From assembly GCF_001949145.1 (NCBI RefSeq), contig NW_019091406.1:9756-73755 (forward strand): a stretch of 64,000 bases of DNA. Direction: 5' to 3'. Positions 25,288 through 37,200 of the stretch are shown piece by piece. This DNA comes from Acanthaster planci (taxonomy: Eukaryota > Echinodermata > Asteroidea > Valvatida > Acanthasteridae). Position 1 is the stretch's first letter. Every line of letters begins with the position of its first letter. Both the position numbers and the translations under genes were made by a program. Below the pieces are notes generated by a model. It did no database searches and had not been told where the DNA came from. It was given only the letters and a program-made list of their open reading frames with translations.

Positions 25288-28115
25288 AACATAATGGGTG
25301 ATGAAATGCAATCTTGGCGCCGGAGAATTGGCTTATTTGTCATGCCTTCCGTGAAAATTCCGAAACTTCCAAAGCATCCAAGCTGCAGCCATGGCACCAG
25401 TGATTCACCATTTTACTGTAGCAGATGGTTAGTGCTTCTGTTCGGCCTGGCCCTGTTTGTTGTTGCCGTTGATGCAGTCATCGTGCCACAATATAAACCC
25501 TTGACATCTGCTGATATTCTCACCAACACCAGTCTCCCCATCAGCCGTCTCCACCAGCTTATCATTTCTGGCGACATTGAACCTAATCCTGGGCCTGTTG
25601 GCTTCACAGATGAGCAACTTAAGGCATTAATATCTGGTGAAGAGCTTAGTGATGCCCCAGAGGTTCTGCTTAATTTGCATATTCTCCAGCTTCATGATCT
25701 GAAGAAGTCAAGCATGGAACTGACCTGGAACGATGCTCTGTTGGGGCCTGCTCAGTGCTTGAATGTGCAAGTAACTGATCTACCTTCAGGCAAAGCCATT
25801 CGAAAACAATGGGAAACAATGCATGACAAGAAGTGAGACCTCCTGAAAAGAGCCAAAAAAACCCCAGATCTGTTGCAAATGTGGGAGGAGACCAAGTACG
25901 CCCTTCCGCAGTCAAAACCACTAGGCCCAAGGTCAACTGCCACAACATCCAGAAGTGACGTAGAAGCCCTGCAGCTTGCCAATGAAAGTCTGGCTAGAGA
26001 ACTACATGTAGACGTTAAGGTTTCTCCACATAAAGTGTCAGTCATTGCAAGGCGCGAAAAACGACAAAAGAATACAATCAATGCGCAGAAAGAAACCATC
26101 AAGGATCTCCAAAAAAGGTTAGACATCCAGGAAAAAAAGTTGGACAAAGCAAAAACTGTAAAGCGAAAACTGAGCTCAGAGAAGGATTTGCTGTCCAGGA
26201 AAGCCGCCAAGTCAGAGCAAGATCAAGAGGACACCGCCAAGGACTATGAAAAAGTAATGTCTGTGCTCGAAACACAGGTAGGACAACAACACGAGACCAT
26301 TCTGGACTTAAAGGAGAAAAATGCAGATCTCCTGCAAAAAGTGAAAGAGAAAAACAGCCAGACTGTGATGCTTACCACCACCAAAGACGGAGTTAGATGT
26401 TACACTGCAGAAACTCGGGCATGTGTGTACAAACTCTTGTCAGCCCACGTAGCCTTTGAAAATGTCCCGAAGGTTATAGAGGCTGTCCTTGAACTGGCTT
26501 GCAAGATTGCAGACAGCCTTCCCACGGGCAGAACAGTTGCCCATATGAACGATGAGCGACTTCTCCTCTCCCAACGCCAAATGGAGGAGCTCCAGAAGGA
26601 AACCAACCTCACCATGGCCACAGATGAGACCCCAAAAGGAGGCGATGTGTACATGACATATACAGTGTCTGGAGCCGAGTCATCCTTTGTATTAGGGCTT
26701 AGGAAAATGGTTTCAAAAAGCGCTGAAGACACTCTCAGCACATTCAAATTGATTCTTGATGATATTTCGTACATCTGTAGCTCTACCTGTAGCTCTAATC
26801 TCGGTATGCAGATTCTGACACAGATTAAGAATACAATGAGCGATAGGGCAGCAACTGAGACAAAATTTAATGATTTACTTAAGGCATATAGGGAAGAGTG
26901 CCTCCCCAAAGTTGTCCAAAACTGGGGGGATTTCATCTCAGGAATCGTATATATGACTTTCTTCACAATGTTGTTGGTCAAACTAATGGGTTACTGAAAG
27001 CCGTTCATGCAGATGTGCAGGTGGATTTGTACTTAGCAGACTGCAAAATATTGGGTATTATAAATAAAATGGTCACTGCCCCACTCTGGCGTGTAACCGA
27101 GGCACCAGGTCACATACTTGATATGTGCAACATCTATTCAAAGATGCACATATTCTTTAAGGAAATTCTTGATTCCGATGAGAAACTTGTCAACTTTATC
27201 AAATGTCGCAGCACATGTTTTGATGAAAGTCTGATTGTCAAAGATGAAGTGTTTGAATCTTTGTCAAGTGAATGGCAAAATGATGACATCACATTAAGCA
27301 TGATGCAACACACCCTCATTGCACTGCAACAACTAACCAGTAGAGTAACTGCGGATTATTTGCCAGGCAGAAAATACCACAAAATGACAAGATCTACATC
27401 TTTCAAAACACAAACAGCCTCAGTACCAAAACACAACATACTACCGGAGAGAATATTTGGATATCTAGATCACTTGATAAAGAAACGCCCGAATGCATCT
27501 GCAATTGCCAATGAAGCCCAGGTTATGTCTGTATTTAACAAAACGTCACATTTTATTTCATCTCTTGGTCAGGAAAGGATGGCGGAGATGATTAGCAGTG
27601 TAATAGGTAAACCAACAAAAGAGTTGCGAGAAAAAGCAAAACAGAGAGAAAAACTTCGACATGAAGCACTGGTAAAAAAGCAGCAGGAAAAACAAAATCA
27701 ACTTGAAAAGAGTCAAAAATTGAAATTGAAACGTAAAGAAGAGTTGACAAACGTAATAATTGATGCCAGTCTTTGGCAGTCAAACCAGCAGGTTGATGAT
27801 AAAATGGATCAGTGCGAAAGTGACAGAGAAAGGTACCAGGCCTGCAAGAATCAAATAAAATTTAGAAGGGAAGTGCTGCATCAATATTTGCCAGATGACA
27901 AAAAAATCAAATTTTCGGACCAAGGTGCTAAAAAGGATTGGACTGCCATGCGTGACCACTTGTACAAGTTTATTGAGGCGGCATCATCAGTTGCTTCCAG
28001 TAAATATGTATGTTTACATGTGTTTCCATGGCAATATATAATTAATACAATTGTGATTTTGAAAGACAAATTACATTCATTTTGTTGTGTTAACCTCAAA
28101 AAAATTGTTGACTAA
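25288..28115 (+). pseudogene. Decayed 2A-bearing element ORF (coiled coil, possible transposase-like core)
   Basis: ATG at 25294 follows a strong acceptor (25286-25287). Residues 45-64 are hydrophobic (WLVLLFGLALFVVAV) and residue 100 ends a 2A motif. After 180 codons there is TGA (25834-25836), but the same frame continues at once and stays open to 26997, so the stop looks like a point mutation. A Lys/Glu/Gln-rich coiled coil covers about 26060-26370. A globular part follows with MATDETPKGGDVY, LGLRKMVSKSAEDT and KNTMSDRAATE. Near 26925-26960 the coding frame shifts; the next frame runs to 28115 with another Lys-rich coiled coil at about 27600-27760. The part after 27999 (CCA|GTAAAT) may be intron. 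Spaced acidic residues hint at an RNase H-like transposase, which is inference only. No reverse transcriptase or named family was recognised. One stop and one frameshift argue for a dead copy. Confidence 0.7.
25573..25596 (+). other. 2A ribosome-skipping motif
   Basis: Encodes DIEPNPGP preceded by LIISG, matching the established D-(V/I)-E-x-N-P-G-P consensus at every fixed position. Known 2A sequences make the ribosome skip the Gly-Pro bond, here between codons 25591-25593 and 25594-25596, releasing an N-terminal product of 100 residues and restarting at Pro. The hydrophobic segment 36 residues upstream fits the 2A-linked signal sequences described for sea urchin proteins, which route products to two compartments. 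Confidence 0.9.
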
Positions 28116-31100
28116 AAATCAAAGCCGTGAGGTTTTTTTGAAAAGTTACTTACAATTCAATTTGTTTACGTATTTGTTTACACCAATCTATTTCTCCATA
28201 AAAAAGTAAACAAATAAAATAGTCATTAATTAGTTTATTTCTGGAGATATTGGTTTAATTTCTTGACAGTAGGAACTATAAGCTTGATGCTTCCACCCCA
28301 CTTTACAAAAAATTGATTTTTTTACAAAATACTTATATTAAGTGGCACTAAATAAACGTGTTTCTTTACTTTTGTTACCATGGCAACAAAATATTTATTA
28401 ACGATTTGATTTCTTTAAATCATGTTATGAAGCGGAGCGACTGTCCATCAGCTACCCCCACTACAAAAATAAAGTGCATATGTTTTTTGTCACAGAAATA
28501 TTGAGTGTCAAATTTGTTTACTGTTTTGTTTACATGTTTAACACTTACCTATTTGATTCCATTGTCTCCCAAATATTACCATGGTGTCCATTGACTTTTT
28601 AGACAAAGAAGTACGGAAACCTTCACTTTTTGTTTTGGCATAACTTTTGAACCAGATGTCCGATTTTGATGATTCTTGCACCATTCAACTTCTTTTGAAA
28701 CATGCTTTCAAAATTTGTAGAGAGGGGAAGGTTTTCAACAAGAAGAAAAAATCCATTTCAGACCCTACTACTGGCATAACTGGCGAATGAACAGAACACT
28801 TACTTGTAAATTATTCAGGATGTTGATTGTGCTGTCTTTGGAAATAAATTTTGGATAATTTTGAACCTATTTTAAACTACATTTACGTGATCAACTACAG
28901 CTTGGAGGCTGCCATGGCCATCATGTTCAGAAATATGGAATCAGGGAAAAACTTTTTTTGGCATGAAGTGGAAACCATGGAAACTGGCCTGTTCTTTTAA
29001 ACCAGGCTCCCATGTTATTGAATTTCTGTTCACATCTGTAGCCCCCTCCCCCAATGTTGTTGCCCCTTTCTTGAAGTTAGTAGGGTTTAAAAATGTCATA
29101 AAAATGGCCAATGAGTATGGAATGTTTTCCCAAGGGGCCCATTTTTGGCAGGGAAGTATACAAAGAGCCCTGTTTGTGGGTCTAGCCAGTGACAACATAA
29201 CTGATTGATGAAGTGTTATACATGTAGGTACACTAGTGGAGTTCCTAGTCCAAGTAACCAGAGGTAGGACTCTACAGATTTCCTCTTTTAATGTTTTGGA
29301 CATGAGGAGGTAACACACTTTTACTCAGTACAGTCTTGATTCTTGTCAGGCTGTGTAATTCAGAGTTGATTTGCCTTTTTATACATGTGCATTCATGGGA
29401 TTTGCAACTCATGAGGGATTATATGTTCAACAAATTCTCACAAGAGTTGAGATTGCATTGAACAGTTTCACATAAAACAGCTCATAAATGTAGGCCTAAT
29501 AGGCCTACAAAGAGTTCCATACATGGACATTACTTGACACCCTGTTTCCGAAGTGCGAATGCTTTTATACATGTATTTCCACTGCTGAATTTGACTCTCT
29601 AAGATGTTATCACTTTGTGATGGCTGATACACTACATGTACTTTTGAGAAATATCTCCTGTAGGATTCTGTTGGAACTGTCAGTAGGTTCACTTACATCT
29701 ATGTACATGTGTGTTTTGGAAGAACAGGAAAATTTCACATTCAGTTGGGAACCCTCCTTTCATTGAGCCAAAGGTGGCCATCTTCTTGTAGCGATGGAAA
29801 CTGTATGCTAATGTTCAGGGATGATATCGATGATGTCTGATTGTCACAATGGGCCAGCCAAGTGCACCATTCATAAATTGGGCCTGCATAGGGTGCGTGC
29901 ACTGATGGAGGACTCTAGGCCTTGAGGCCAATTTTTGGGACTTGTGACTCAGCTGGGACTCTGGCCAGTTTTGACTCAGCAATGCTCAAACTTGGCTATT
30001 AGCTGACTCGGACTTGAGTCAAGTCTGTTCAAAACTAAATAAATTTTTAGAAATTCGTTTTAAAAGCCTGTCATACATGTGTATCTGTTGTCTGCACGTT
30101 TATGGTTAATTCTTTACCCAAAATCTCTTTTAGACTATACCTTAAGCTTGATGAAATTTCACTGAAACTTGAGGTAAAAAGTTTGCTTTATCAAGGCAAT
30201 AAGAAGAAACATTGGGATACATCTGTCACTGTCAGTCTTATTTCTTGATTTATTGATAATTTCGGGCAGTTGCCTTTTCTTTTGTAATTGCAGTTCTTGA
30301 AGATTTATTTAAAAGGAGAGGTACATGTTAAGATCGAGATTTCACATACTTGTACAATGTATGTATAAGATCGGCTGAATGCAATCTAATTGTACTGATT
30401 GACCGATCACAGCCAGATGAGTGTGATCGCAGATTGAATTCTTGCTGAAGTTTCGCCCTACCAAAAAGCTTTATTTAATAGACCTATAATGTATGCGCCT
30501 TTCATGTTCAAAATCCAGTCTCCCAAAAAGTTTTATGGATACCGTAGTTCAATTCAGTTTTTGTGATTCATGGCCATGGAAGAATTCTTTTAAAGGGAAA
30601 TAGTCGAATTCGAATAAGGTCTGAAATCCATCTTGTAAATGCATGTACGTATTCACAATTACAATTAAAGCATGAAACTAGAAAGAGATTTGTTGTAAAA
30701 TTTCTACTGCTGCCAAAATACTCATTGCGCATATTCAGTTCCCTTGCCAGTGCAATAGCAAACACATATCTGGACTGTGAACCGGTCACATATCCATTGC
30801 CTTAGCTACTTAAGGTCAGTGGTGTGCGGCATAGGGAGAAGTACAACTCGGACTCAGATAAGTCGAACAGAGTACTGGTAGTATGGTATTAGGCAAACCA
30901 AACTAACCCAAACTTGAGACCCAAACTCAACTGTGAAAATGCGTATTTTATTTATTTGGCAGTGGTATACAGTTTGTGCCAGGATCTCAAGAGGAAGGGT
31001 TGTACATGTATGTGGGGGTAATGACTAGGCCAGCCATGTTTCATTTGAAAAGGGGGATTGCACTACATGGACATGACACTAGGGGGCAGTCTTCGTGATG

Positions 31101-31202
31101 CAGATGGGAGAGGGGAGCACAATCACAATATTATAGTCATAATGTACATTAATTATAAACTTATAAATATTATGCTGTAGGAGCCAAGCAGACTCCTGTG
31201 AA
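28116..31202. other. Spacer between the 2A element and SNAPC1
   Basis: No supported gene. It holds AT-rich DNA, a dispersed repeat copy (30144-30610) and several TACATGTA runs. TATAAATA at about 31162 and a pyrimidine-poor TAG at 31180 precede the SNAPC1 ATG by 20-40 bases. One could be a TATA box and the other a 5' UTR acceptor; the sequence does not decide. Confidence 0.5.
30144..30610 (+). repeat. Dispersed repeat family A, copy 1
   Basis: Starts AAGCTTGATGAAATTTCACT and runs to GAATTCTTTTAAAGGGAAA. It shares long blocks by eye with 37111-37640 in the same orientation: a block around GATCGGCTGAATGCAATCTAA, a GATCGCAG block and the CATGGCCATGG..GAATTCTTTTAAAGG end. Copy 1 has extra sequence before the final block. 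Confidence 0.85.
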
Positions 31203-34200
31203 ATGGAGACCGTGGACTCTGAGAAGCATACTGGGCTGAGAGAAGATATCGAGCATTTACTTGAACAGTTTTTACTGACACAGAATGTACGATTCCAAAT
31301 GTTTGCTGAGGAGTGGCGCAAACTGAACTTCACATTCATTCATTTGTGAGTAAACTTCTTTTCACTATAAGTGAGCATTTTCATGCTGCATACTTTCCAA
31401 TGTTGTAGTCAAGACCACTTAAGACCACACAAGACCGCTTAAGACCACGTGAGACCGCTTAAGACCACACGAGACCAACACAAAGCCAGCACAAGACCAA
31501 CACAAGACCAGCACAAAGCCAGCACAAGACCAGCACAAAACTAGCACAAGACCAGCACAAGACCTCCAGTCTGAATTCAAGTCACAAGCTATTCAAATGA
31601 ACTGCAACAAAAGCATTCCTTTGTCATTTTTCACACTTACTTGTGACCGGTCTCGTGTCTGGTCTCATGATGGTCTCGACTACAACACTGATACTTTCGT
31701 ATGCTTTGTACACTTTCTCATAGCAGCAAGTTGGGACATGATCTATCAAGCCTCCTTAGGAAAGCGCAAATATATTAATAAAGCATGATGTCATGATTTA
31801 GGCCAATTAAATCTGGAGGTTTTAAATGTTTTGTATGTAAATACTGAAGGATAGAGCTTTTGGGCAAAGCAAACTTCCGTAGAATTAGATGAATAAAAAC
31901 AACAGCTGATATATGCACGCTAAAAACTGGCATTGAATCCAACACTTACAAGAGTGCGGTCAGTAACCACTCTTCGAAGTGTTGAATACAACATTTTAAA
32001 TGGTAAATCCAACATTTTTAATCTTAAAGTCAGCATTTAAGCTGTTAATTCAACATTTTCAATGATGATATAACAATATCAAGGGGAAAATGTTGAATTA
32101 CACTACATTATTGAATTAATTTAATTATGTTGGATATGATATTTAAAATGCTACGTGTACAGTGGGTTTAACATTTAAAATGTTGGATTTAACACTGCAC
32201 TCATTCAACACGTCAGATTTTAGCATGTATGTGCATGGACTGTACATGTACATGTATATATATAGAAAGTCATTCCCTGTGTTTCTGAATTCTATATTTT
32301 CAACACATTTGAAGGTCCGTATAAATATACGGTACATGCATGTACATGCACTTTTGAAAAGTTTCAACAGTTCTTGTTAATACTTTCGTTCCCAGTGGAA
32401 TCGAGAAAGGACAAGAAAAGAAAGAGGTACTGTGAATTTCTCTTTTCGTTCAAGGCAGCTGTGCAGCAGTGGTGCTGTTGTACTGCATGTGAAATAATAA
32501 GCAGTATACCATTCAAAGGACAGGATGCTGAAATGCCATATTTCTTGAAATTGAATAGAACTTCAATTAATTCAGTCTAACTCTTTTGTATGATATGTAT
32601 AAATCTGTCGACTTTGCACGACAACTTTGCCGTTATTTGATGTTACTGTTAAAAAATAACTTCAACTGTTTGTTATAGGCAATGCAGGAAGCCTTTCGGA
32701 TAACTACTGAGTACTTTCTGCCTCCATATGACCTGCAGTGGCGTGTTGGCGCTCTCTACATTCTCTATGCTTTGTACATGACTCAGCCTCATGTTCCCAA
32801 GTTTAAGGTACTGTATGGCGTTATCATTACAAGACAAGTAAACTGTGGTTCTTATGTTTGAGGAAAGGGTTTGCTTACCATGGGCTCTAGGGAATAGAAT
32901 TCCCTGCATTGAAAAATGTAGAGCTTTTACGGGACTGTTCACATTTATGGGCAAATTGTAGATGGTAATTTTATAAACTGCTGCATTATGAAACCTGAGC
33001 AATTTTACTGTGCTGAAATTCTGTGTTCTGACCAATAAGCAGTCTCATTTGTTCTGACATCACATACTGGCTGGAAGGCTGTTGAAGTAAGAGTGGGACT
33101 ATCTCCATTTCTTCCTATCAAAGCATTATTGTTATTGTGGAAAGCTAGTGATGTGATTTCCACCTTGAACAGGTATCTGCTTTGAAGGTGTTATGATCAT
33201 GCAAAGTAACACTTTTTGTTACCATGTGTCTCTTTAAATGGGCACAACTGTGACCTTGGATAGCCTAATGGACTGCTTTTCAGTTTATGAAGTCTCGCTG
33301 TTCTGTGTAAATACTGCAGACTACATGTGCCTATGACTGTGTCAATTTGATTGGACTGGCAGTCCAACAACTACAAACCACTGTATTTCACATTAACGTA
33401 GGGTCAGATACCAATATTTACAAATTTTTTACCATTCAAAAAATTTTTTGGCAGATCCGCATTTCCCTAGACCAGTGGAAGAGTGTAGCATCACTCGTTG
33501 ACACCTTACAAAGTCAGGGACATCTTGACACCCTGTATGTGTTCCACAAAATGACAGTTAGCAAGGCATTCATGTTTACTGCCATGCCAAAAAAGGTAGG
33601 CAAAACAACTGCTTTCCAAGTGGGATGAATCGTTTGTGTGTGAGGGGAACTTTGTTGCAGGTGTTGAAAATGGTGACCTTTTCTTAAGTGCATGTAGGGG
33701 GCCGATTTGATATCCATTTATCAGCATGTTTTTTGCTCAAGGTGACAACAAGTTTAGAGGGTTGGGGTATGCATAATTTAAGACAGACTACTTTCTCTGA
33801 ATAACAGTGGCCATCATTCAAGAGAGCTTTATATTCATTTGTGTTTACATGTATGTGCAACTCAAACACATGTAAATGGTTTTGATGTACAGGTAATATT
33901 TGAATAGGTAATTTCATTTTGCATTTTGAATATTAAATAGTAATTTAATAGCTGGGTGAGATTTTCTTGTACTCTATGATTTGTTGTTCTTAAAATAATG
34001 ACAGCCAGCAACGGTTTGCCTACCACCCCTACATGTGCATGTATGCAAATTATGGCTTTGAGAGAGGTTTACATCTTATAAAGCCCGTCAAGGGGTGGAC
34101 TGCAAGAAACTTACCTCATGCTTCATTTTTATGTTTTTGTTTGTTTGTTTCAATGTTTTTGACCAATTGTATGGTTATGCATAGAGTGAATCCTTTATCA

Positions 34201-37200
34201 ATTTTTAAATGGAAATTCACTGCCTGCAGATGATCTTCCATGCCTCTTACATGGAAGGAAAGTCCGATCAGAATCCCACTGAGCGATGGCTTGAACGTCA
34301 CAGGCACAGTCTCATGACGGAGTGCTTTGACGACAACACACTGGAGGTGAGCTTGTGTTGAACCCTATGCTTCATCATTACATGTACAGACAAGTCCATA
34401 AAGTGAGGAAGGGTTGTATTATTCATGTAGGTGTGACAGGAAAGATCTTTTCCAGTATGCAGTGTGATGCCTGGGTAACTAGTTTGTCAACTTTTAGTAC
34501 CAAGGGAAGCTACTATCGACTATCCAACCCTCAAACTATGTTATATTTGTGTACTTTTTCTCGATACTGATGCACTGGTGAACAAAAAAGTGGGAGTGGC
34601 GTACGCAAAAGTCTGGCAAGAGAAGCACAGTATGTTGATTGTCAGTGCTGGCCATTGATAGGGTTAACTGGATTGGTCTATCTACTGGCTCAAGAGGCAT
34701 TTAACCCAAACGTGCTGCCTTCTACTTCTAACCACCAGATTAGTGTATAATATGCTCTGTGTGCTACTGTGACATTTATCATCCTTTTTCACAGGGCACA
34801 AAAGTCAGAAAAAATCCTAGATACTTTTGGAATCCAAGAAATACATAATTAGGTCAGTGTACCATGCACAAACAGCTGCAGTTTATTGTAGCAAAAATGC
34901 AACCTAATTGAAGATCAGTATGAAATACAGAAATATTCCACCTCTAATGGTACAACACACAATATTGTTCAGTGACTCTGTATGTGTATGCACATGTCTC
35001 CAACTATGGATTATTTCCAACCAAAAAGTGTACTTAAGCAAGCTGTATCTTTCTACTTGAGCTTGAACCTTGATAATGACTCTTCAGTTATTACAAAAAA
35101 AAAAGCACCAGTATTGAATTCGGAAAGCACTAACATATTTACATGTAAAAGTATATTAACAAACACACCTTGTGCATTTTTCTCTGTTTTCATTTGTTTT
35201 TTCGTTTTGGCTTTTTCTGTGTTTGTTTGGCCGGTTGGGTTTTGTTTTATAAAAGATCAGTCTCATTTCATGGGCTGAAAGTCACTTTCAGTTTTGAAGT
35301 TATTTTATAGGAGCAGGTTTAAACTCTACGCTAAGGAGTTGTTATTTCATATATCTGTAACTCCAACATGAAATGTAGTGTCCTGGAGTCGCAGATACAA
35401 CTTTGTTTGTGGTGCACTTGCTTGTAACCGGACAGTTTTTGCAGCTTTCACTTTCATGGAAATGTGCACTGCACTGCCACGTAAAGTGTTCGTAAATTTC
35501 TCAAGGGAATCTCTGTCAAAACATGTAAACGTTTCACCGAGTTTACGATGTGAATTCACAATCAAGTTCTACATTCACACGTCACACTGCTCTTTGCCAA
35601 GAACCCATGTAAGTAATTCTATGTTTAGGAGCAAAGTCTTGTCGTACATATTTTGTTCAGGGTTTAACATGCGAAGATTTAACCATTCATTGAGTTTGTC
35701 AATTGTGACTTTGTTTTGTGCATGCTCCATGAACTGTCCTATTCATTGTTTAATCTTCAAAGACAAGCCAACCAGAAAATGTAGTCATTCTTGTCAGTCC
35801 ACTGTAGACCTCACTGTTGCTGTGCAGCTGAAGCCAAACCTTATCCCCTTGCTTGAGATCCAGAAGGATGCTGTTAGTTGCTGCATCGTAATAATCGTAG
35901 CCTGCATCTTCATACAGAGCTGTCATCAGGGAGCCGTTTTTCATGAGCTTAATGTGCAGATTGCGGGAGTTTGTCCACTTGTTGGCATGGATGATGAAGT
36001 AGTATGTGCCATTTACCTGACAAGTGAATTTGCCTGTGTCAGGGTCAAATTCAGTCCCATGCCGTGTGAAGATGTGGTCAAACTGAACGATGGAGTCCTC
36101 GGCAGGTGCTGTCATTGTGTTGGACGAGGCAACAGAGAATGCAATTTTTCTCCGACCCGTTCTGGGCAGCATGTGTCTCGAGGACTGGACGACCGATGCA
36201 CTGTCGCCTTTCTGTCCTTTGGGGCCTCTTTCTCCCGGTGGCCCACGTGGCCCCCGGGCTCCGGAACTCCCAGAGCTGCCAGGCTGGCCGGAGACACCTG
36301 CCTTTCCAGAGGGACCCTGAGGTCCTGGGGGGCCTGGGTAACCCTGAATGCCAGGCAGGCCTTGTGGTCCAATGTCCCCTTTTGGTCCGTGCGGGCCTGT
36401 CAGCCCATTGTTACCATTATTTCCATGGTTCCCTGTGCACAGAATAGGACAACAGTCACCATATTTTTCACAACCTAAAAACAGTGGACTTTCCATCAAC
36501 CCCAGCAGTGCTACGTACATGTAGTAAAGATGTGAAGTGCTAACAATATGGGAATGAACACAGAGTTTTTGGCACACGGACAAACCTGTTCTTTCTTGGT
36601 TTGGGTAACACCACTCATGTTTTTCAGGACAACCAAAACATTTCAGATCATCATGCTGTAGAAAAGCTATTTATAGAGAGAGTTACCACATGAGCGTCTC
36701 GATTGTTGGAACCAAAATGGTGGCTTATCCATCACAGCTTATGGACAATTAGCACGCAGTAGCTGCATGCTGTATTGCGCACTTAATGAACAGCCATTTT
36801 GGTTCAAAAGTCTGATGTTGGCACTAATCTTTCTACCTGTATATACAGCTCTGGCTGTAAAAATGTGTAATCAAAAGGTAATCCTGATTGTAGTCTGACC
36901 ACTGGTAATTTTTTTTCGCAATGCAAGGCTGCTTAAAGGCTTTTAACTCAAAAGTAGCATTTCAACAAATTTCACTAGGTTGGACCACATTAAAGACTTT
37001 TAAAGTATGCAGTAATTATGAAAAAAGAAAACAGAAAAATCAGGCCAAAGTACAATTTTATTAGAACTTTCAGCAGATACGTAAACTCATTTTTTTAATA
37101 GGAATGTTGAAAGCTTGATGAAATTTCACTGAAATTTGAGGTTAATATATTCTTTCATCAAGGCAAGGAGGCAAAACATTAGCAAACATCTCTCAGTCTA

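Noticed and set aside
25243-28115. Non-LTR retrotransposon with reverse transcriptase
   Set aside because: The 2A motif suggested it, but no reverse transcriptase or endonuclease motif was seen in any frame up to 31 kb.
35378-36478. 366-codon open frame on the plus strand
   Set aside because: It is antisense to the C1q coding exon; Gly/Pro codons of collagen keep the opposite strand open. The minus strand has the domain, splice sites and signal peptide.
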